A program made the translations under genes and the position numbers. This document shows, one piece after another, positions 61,690-64,000 of a DNA stretch of 64,000 nt (positions are counted from its first letter, which is position 1; each line of letters starts with the position of its first letter). The notes below the pieces were generated by a model. That model ran no database searches. It was not told the DNA's origin and saw only the letters and a list, made by a program, of their open reading frames with translations. The DNA lies in contig NZ_MPNT01000008.1 of the NCBI RefSeq assembly GCF_001907675.1, positions 143,310 to 207,309 on the forward strand, given 5' to 3'. The stretch comes from Mycobacterium paraffinicum. Lineage in GTDB: Bacteria > Actinomycetota > Actinomycetes > Mycobacteriales > Mycobacteriaceae.

Positions 61690-63540
61690 TCACCGGTCGT
61701 CCAACACCGTGTCGGCCACACCCAGCGCCAGCGCCATGATCGACACCTGCGGGTTGACCTCGGGGCAGCTCGGCAGGATCGAGGCGTCGGCCACCCACAC
61801 GCCGTCCACGCCGCGCAACCGGCCGGCCTCGTCGACCGGGCACAGCTGATCGTCGGCGCCAGCGGCCGCCGTGCCGGTCGGGTGGAAGGCGGCCAGGTGC
61901 AGGCTTCGGGGATCGCTGCGCCGCAACGCATCCCGCAGGGCGGGCAGCGAAGTCACCGTCATCGCGCCGGGCAGACCGGTGAGCACCTCGGTCGCCCCCG
62001 CGGCGAACAACAGCCGGCCCATCGCCTCGATCGCCACCACGAGCTTGCTGACGTCGGCGGGGGCGATGTTGTAGCGCACCAGCGTCTCGCCGCGTGCCGA
62101 CGAGACGGAGCCGACCCCGCGATCGGCCACCATGGCGCCGAACGTGGCCACCCGGGGCGCGGCGTCCAGCCAGCCGAGCAGCTCGGCGCCGTAGCCGGGA
62201 TACACCATCGAGCCCATCCCGGGCGGCGTGGAGGTGGCTTCGATCAGCACGCCGTGCGATTCGTGCAGCTCGTGTACCGCGGCGCTTTGCAGCACGCCGT
62301 GCCACGCGACGACGTCGTCGTCGAAGCGCCCGGCGAGCATCGTTGCGGGATGCAGCGCCAGGTTGCGGCCGAGCCGCGGGTGCGCGCCAAACCCGCTGCG
62401 CCGCAACAGTCCCGGCGTTTCGGTGGCACCGGCCGCCACGATGACCGTGTCGGCCAGGATGTCCAGGGCCGTGCCGTCGGGCCGCCGGGCCCGCACGCCG
62501 CGGGCGCGCCCGTGCCGGTGCAACACCCGTTCGGCGCGGGCCTCGGAGATAATCCGCGCGCCCGCCGCGCACGCCTGCGGTAGCGCGTTGAGATGCACAC
62601 CGAACTTCGCGTTGCGCGGGCAGCCGATCGCGCACTGGCAGCAGCCTTCGCACCCCGGCGCGTTGCGCGGAATGGGCGCCGCCCGCCAGCCCAGCGTGGC
62701 GGCGGCCTCCAGCAGCAGCCGGCCGTTGCGGCCCATGATCTCCAGCGGCACCGGGGCGACCTGCAGCGTGCGCTCGACGTCGTCGAGGCGTTCGGCCAGC
62801 CGGTCGGGATCGGCCAGGGTGAGCCCGAACTCGTCGCGCCAGCGCCGCTGCACCGCAGGCGGGGGGCGGTAGCAGGTGCCGGAGTTCACCACCGTGGTGC
62901 CGCCGACCGCCCGGCCGATGGGCAGCACCACCGACGGGCGCCCCAGTGCGATGGTGGCGCCGGCGCCGCGGTACAGCCCGGCGTAGCGATCGATCGGATG
63001 GGTGGTGCGGATTTCGCCGACCGTCCACCGGCGTCCCTCCTCGAGGACGACGACGTCCAGCCCGGCCCGTGCCAGCGTGCGGGCCACCATCGCACCGCCG
63101 GCGCCGGACCCCACGATCACCGCGTCGGCGGTCACGACGGAGCGGTGATCGGCCGACGAGACGATGTTCAAGGCCGCGTCGGGCCGGGCCGTTCCGCGCT
63201 CCGCGGCATGCGAAAGCATCTCGGGCGCATAGGTTTCCGCGCCGTTGGCCAGCAGCACGATCGCCTTCATGGCCTCGACGGCCGCGCCGGCGTCCGGGCT
63301 CAGCCCGGCGACCCGGCGCAGCACCTGCTCGCGTCGGTCGGGGCCCAGCCGCGACATGGACCGGCCGGTGGTGAGGTAGCTCGCCGCGGCCAGCGCGAGC
63401 AGGCCGGCGCGCGCCGCCACCCGTGACGTCGTCGGCAGCTGCCGGAGGTAGCGCTCGACGCGCTCCGCCAGCTCGGGCGCCGCCGGGCCGCCGCATTCCT
63501 CCGGCAACAGCGCGGTGCCGAACGAGGCGACCAGGCTCAT
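61690..63540 (-). CDS. GMC-family oxidoreductase (Rv0492c-like)
   Basis: 616 aa. The N-terminal 120 residues resemble a gluconate-2-dehydrogenase gamma-type helical domain. Then the FAD motif VGSGAGGAMVARTLARAGLD (near 142), GGTTVVNSGTCYRPP near 215, and a cysteine cluster GCEGCCQCAIGCPRNAK near 300, typical of long-chain alcohol or cholesterol-oxidase-like members. The C-terminal HLAAFHPTGTAAAG and NPQVSIMALALG hold the catalytic His/Asn pair. The start at 63540 overlaps the small gene upstream. Electron acceptor and substrate unknown. Confidence 0.9.
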   Translation of the reverse strand: MSLVASFGTALLPEECGGPAAPELAERVERYLRQLPTTSRVAARAGLLALAAASYLTTGRSMSRLGPDRREQVLRRVAGLSPDAGAAVEAMKAIVLLANGAETYAPEMLSHAAERGTARPDAALNIVSSADHRSVVTADAVIVGSGAGGAMVARTLARAGLDVVVLEEGRRWTVGEIRTTHPIDRYAGLYRGAGATIALGRPSVVLPIGRAVGGTTVVNSGTCYRPPPAVQRRWRDEFGLTLADPDRLAERLDDVERTLQVAPVPLEIMGRNGRLLLEAAATLGWRAAPIPRNAPGCEGCCQCAIGCPRNAKFGVHLNALPQACAAGARIISEARAERVLHRHGRARGVRARRPDGTALDILADTVIVAAGATETPGLLRRSGFGAHPRLGRNLALHPATMLAGRFDDDVVAWHGVLQSAAVHELHESHGVLIEATSTPPGMGSMVYPGYGAELLGWLDAAPRVATFGAMVADRGVGSVSSARGETLVRYNIAPADVSKLVVAIEAMGRLLFAAGATEVLTGLPGAMTVTSLPALRDALRRSDPRSLHLAAFHPTGTAAAGADDQLCPVDEAGRLRGVDGVWVADASILPSCPEVNPQVSIMALALGVADTVLDDR

Positions 63541-63866
63541 ATCAGCCGCGCGAGGCGGCGGCCCATCTTGATGAAGAACGGGTAGGTGGCGAAGATGGCG
63601 CCCGCCGCCGCGTGCAGCGGCCACTCCGCCTCGGCGGTGTTCACGCCGAAAACGCCGCTGTTCCACATGAAGTCGCGGCCATTGCGGGCACGGAAGGGCC
63701 GCCACAGCAGCCCGAGGCCGGGCACGTTGTTGTAGAGCCCGAATGAGCCGCCGAAGAACACGCCCAGGGTGGCGGCCTCGGCGACATCGCGCCGGTCGGC
63801 GGGCAGCCGCCGCTCGATGAGCACACCGGAGGCGAACAGCAGTGGTGGATCGAGCAGAAAGCTCAT
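63537..63866 (-). CDS. small protein partner of the GMC oxidoreductase (Rv0492A-like)
   Basis: 109 aa with weakly hydrophobic stretches (FFGGSFGLYNNVPGLGLLW; HAAAGAIFATYPFFIKM), so possibly membrane-associated. Its stop overlaps the oxidoreductase start, suggesting a subunit or membrane anchor. Position matches Rv0492A. The 134 bases upstream to the window end hold its promoter region; no other feature is seen there. Confidence 0.82.
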   Translation of the reverse strand: MSFLLDPPLLFASGVLIERRLPADRRDVAEAATLGVFFGGSFGLYNNVPGLGLLWRPFRARNGRDFMWNSGVFGVNTAEAEWPLHAAAGAIFATYPFFIKMGRRLARLI

Positions 63867-64000
63867 GTCGGGATCCTTAAGTTCGTAGGTGCAGTTACTT
63901 CGTGTTGTTACGTTGTGCTGTGACCCGGGTGGGTCGGGTGAGGCGGCATGTCGGTTGCCGGCCTGGTGGTGCGGCTTGAAAGGACTGGCCGCCCGGCCTT

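Overview
This window is chromosomal DNA of a slow-growing Mycobacterium. The evidence is the high GC content, frequent GTG starts, PPE proteins, MmpS/MmpL pairs, mycolic-acid methyltransferases, mycothiol synthesis, HBHA and a second GroEL behind two CIRCE boxes. From remembered gene order it matches the M. tuberculosis stretch Rv0435c to Rv0492A in the same order, with insertions and one replaced block. The insertions suggest a M. avium complex-like species, but the species cannot be fixed from the sequence alone.

Layout. (1) 1-4.5 kb: end of an AAA ATPase gene, pssA and psd (phospholipid synthesis), an extra MFS transporter, and moeA2. (2) 4.5-9.5 kb: an accessory island (VOC protein, flavin monooxygenase, cupin, M24-like hydrolase), then an SDR and a divergent TetR gene with a nested palindromic operator. 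(3) 9.5-16.7 kb: groEL2 under two CIRCE operators, a DUF559-type protein, a small flavin-fold protein, a PPE protein lacking its repeat tail, an amidohydrolase, a DinB/DUF664 protein and a membrane protein. (4) 16.7-23.3 kb: a DsbD/TlpA-like thiol protein divergent from TetR-mmpS4-mmpL4, with the ortholog of the siderophore-secretion protein Rv0455c converging on mmpL4. This block sits where M. tuberculosis carries the sigK region. (5) 23.3-31.2 kb: echA2, prolyl oligopeptidase, aldehyde dehydrogenase with DUF779 partner, small membrane proteins, lpdC. (6) 31.2-39.9 kb: central carbon and lipid genes (ramB, acyl-ACP thioesterase-like protein, icl1, fadB2, umaA, pcaA, madR), with a 5-copy 56-bp repeat array that begins at the icl1 stop codon. 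(7) 39.9-55.9 kb: DUF445 protein, an Xre regulator with a perfect 12-bp palindrome, hbhA, deoC, nitrilase, murB, the L,D-transpeptidase lprQ, an SDR, a ROK regulator, mshA, gpmA, senX3 and regX3. (8) 55.9-64 kb: a small cysteine-rich protein, a second MmpS/MmpL pair, a PPE gene whose SVP signature lies in a separate overlapping frame, and a GMC oxidoreductase with its small partner.

Themes. Several genes serve the envelope: phospholipid head groups, mycolate modification, peptidoglycan precursor and cross-link, and lipid or siderophore export. Others serve growth on fatty acids: isocitrate lyase, its regulator RamB, FadB2, LpdC. The most interesting points are the thiol-redox gene sharing a control region with the siderophore-export genes, the split PPE-SVP locus, the identical 56-bp repeats at the end of icl1, a MIRU-type micro-ORF coupling senX3 to regX3, and several clean palindromes beside regulators. 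No rRNA, tRNA, CRISPR array, prophage or insertion sequence was seen.
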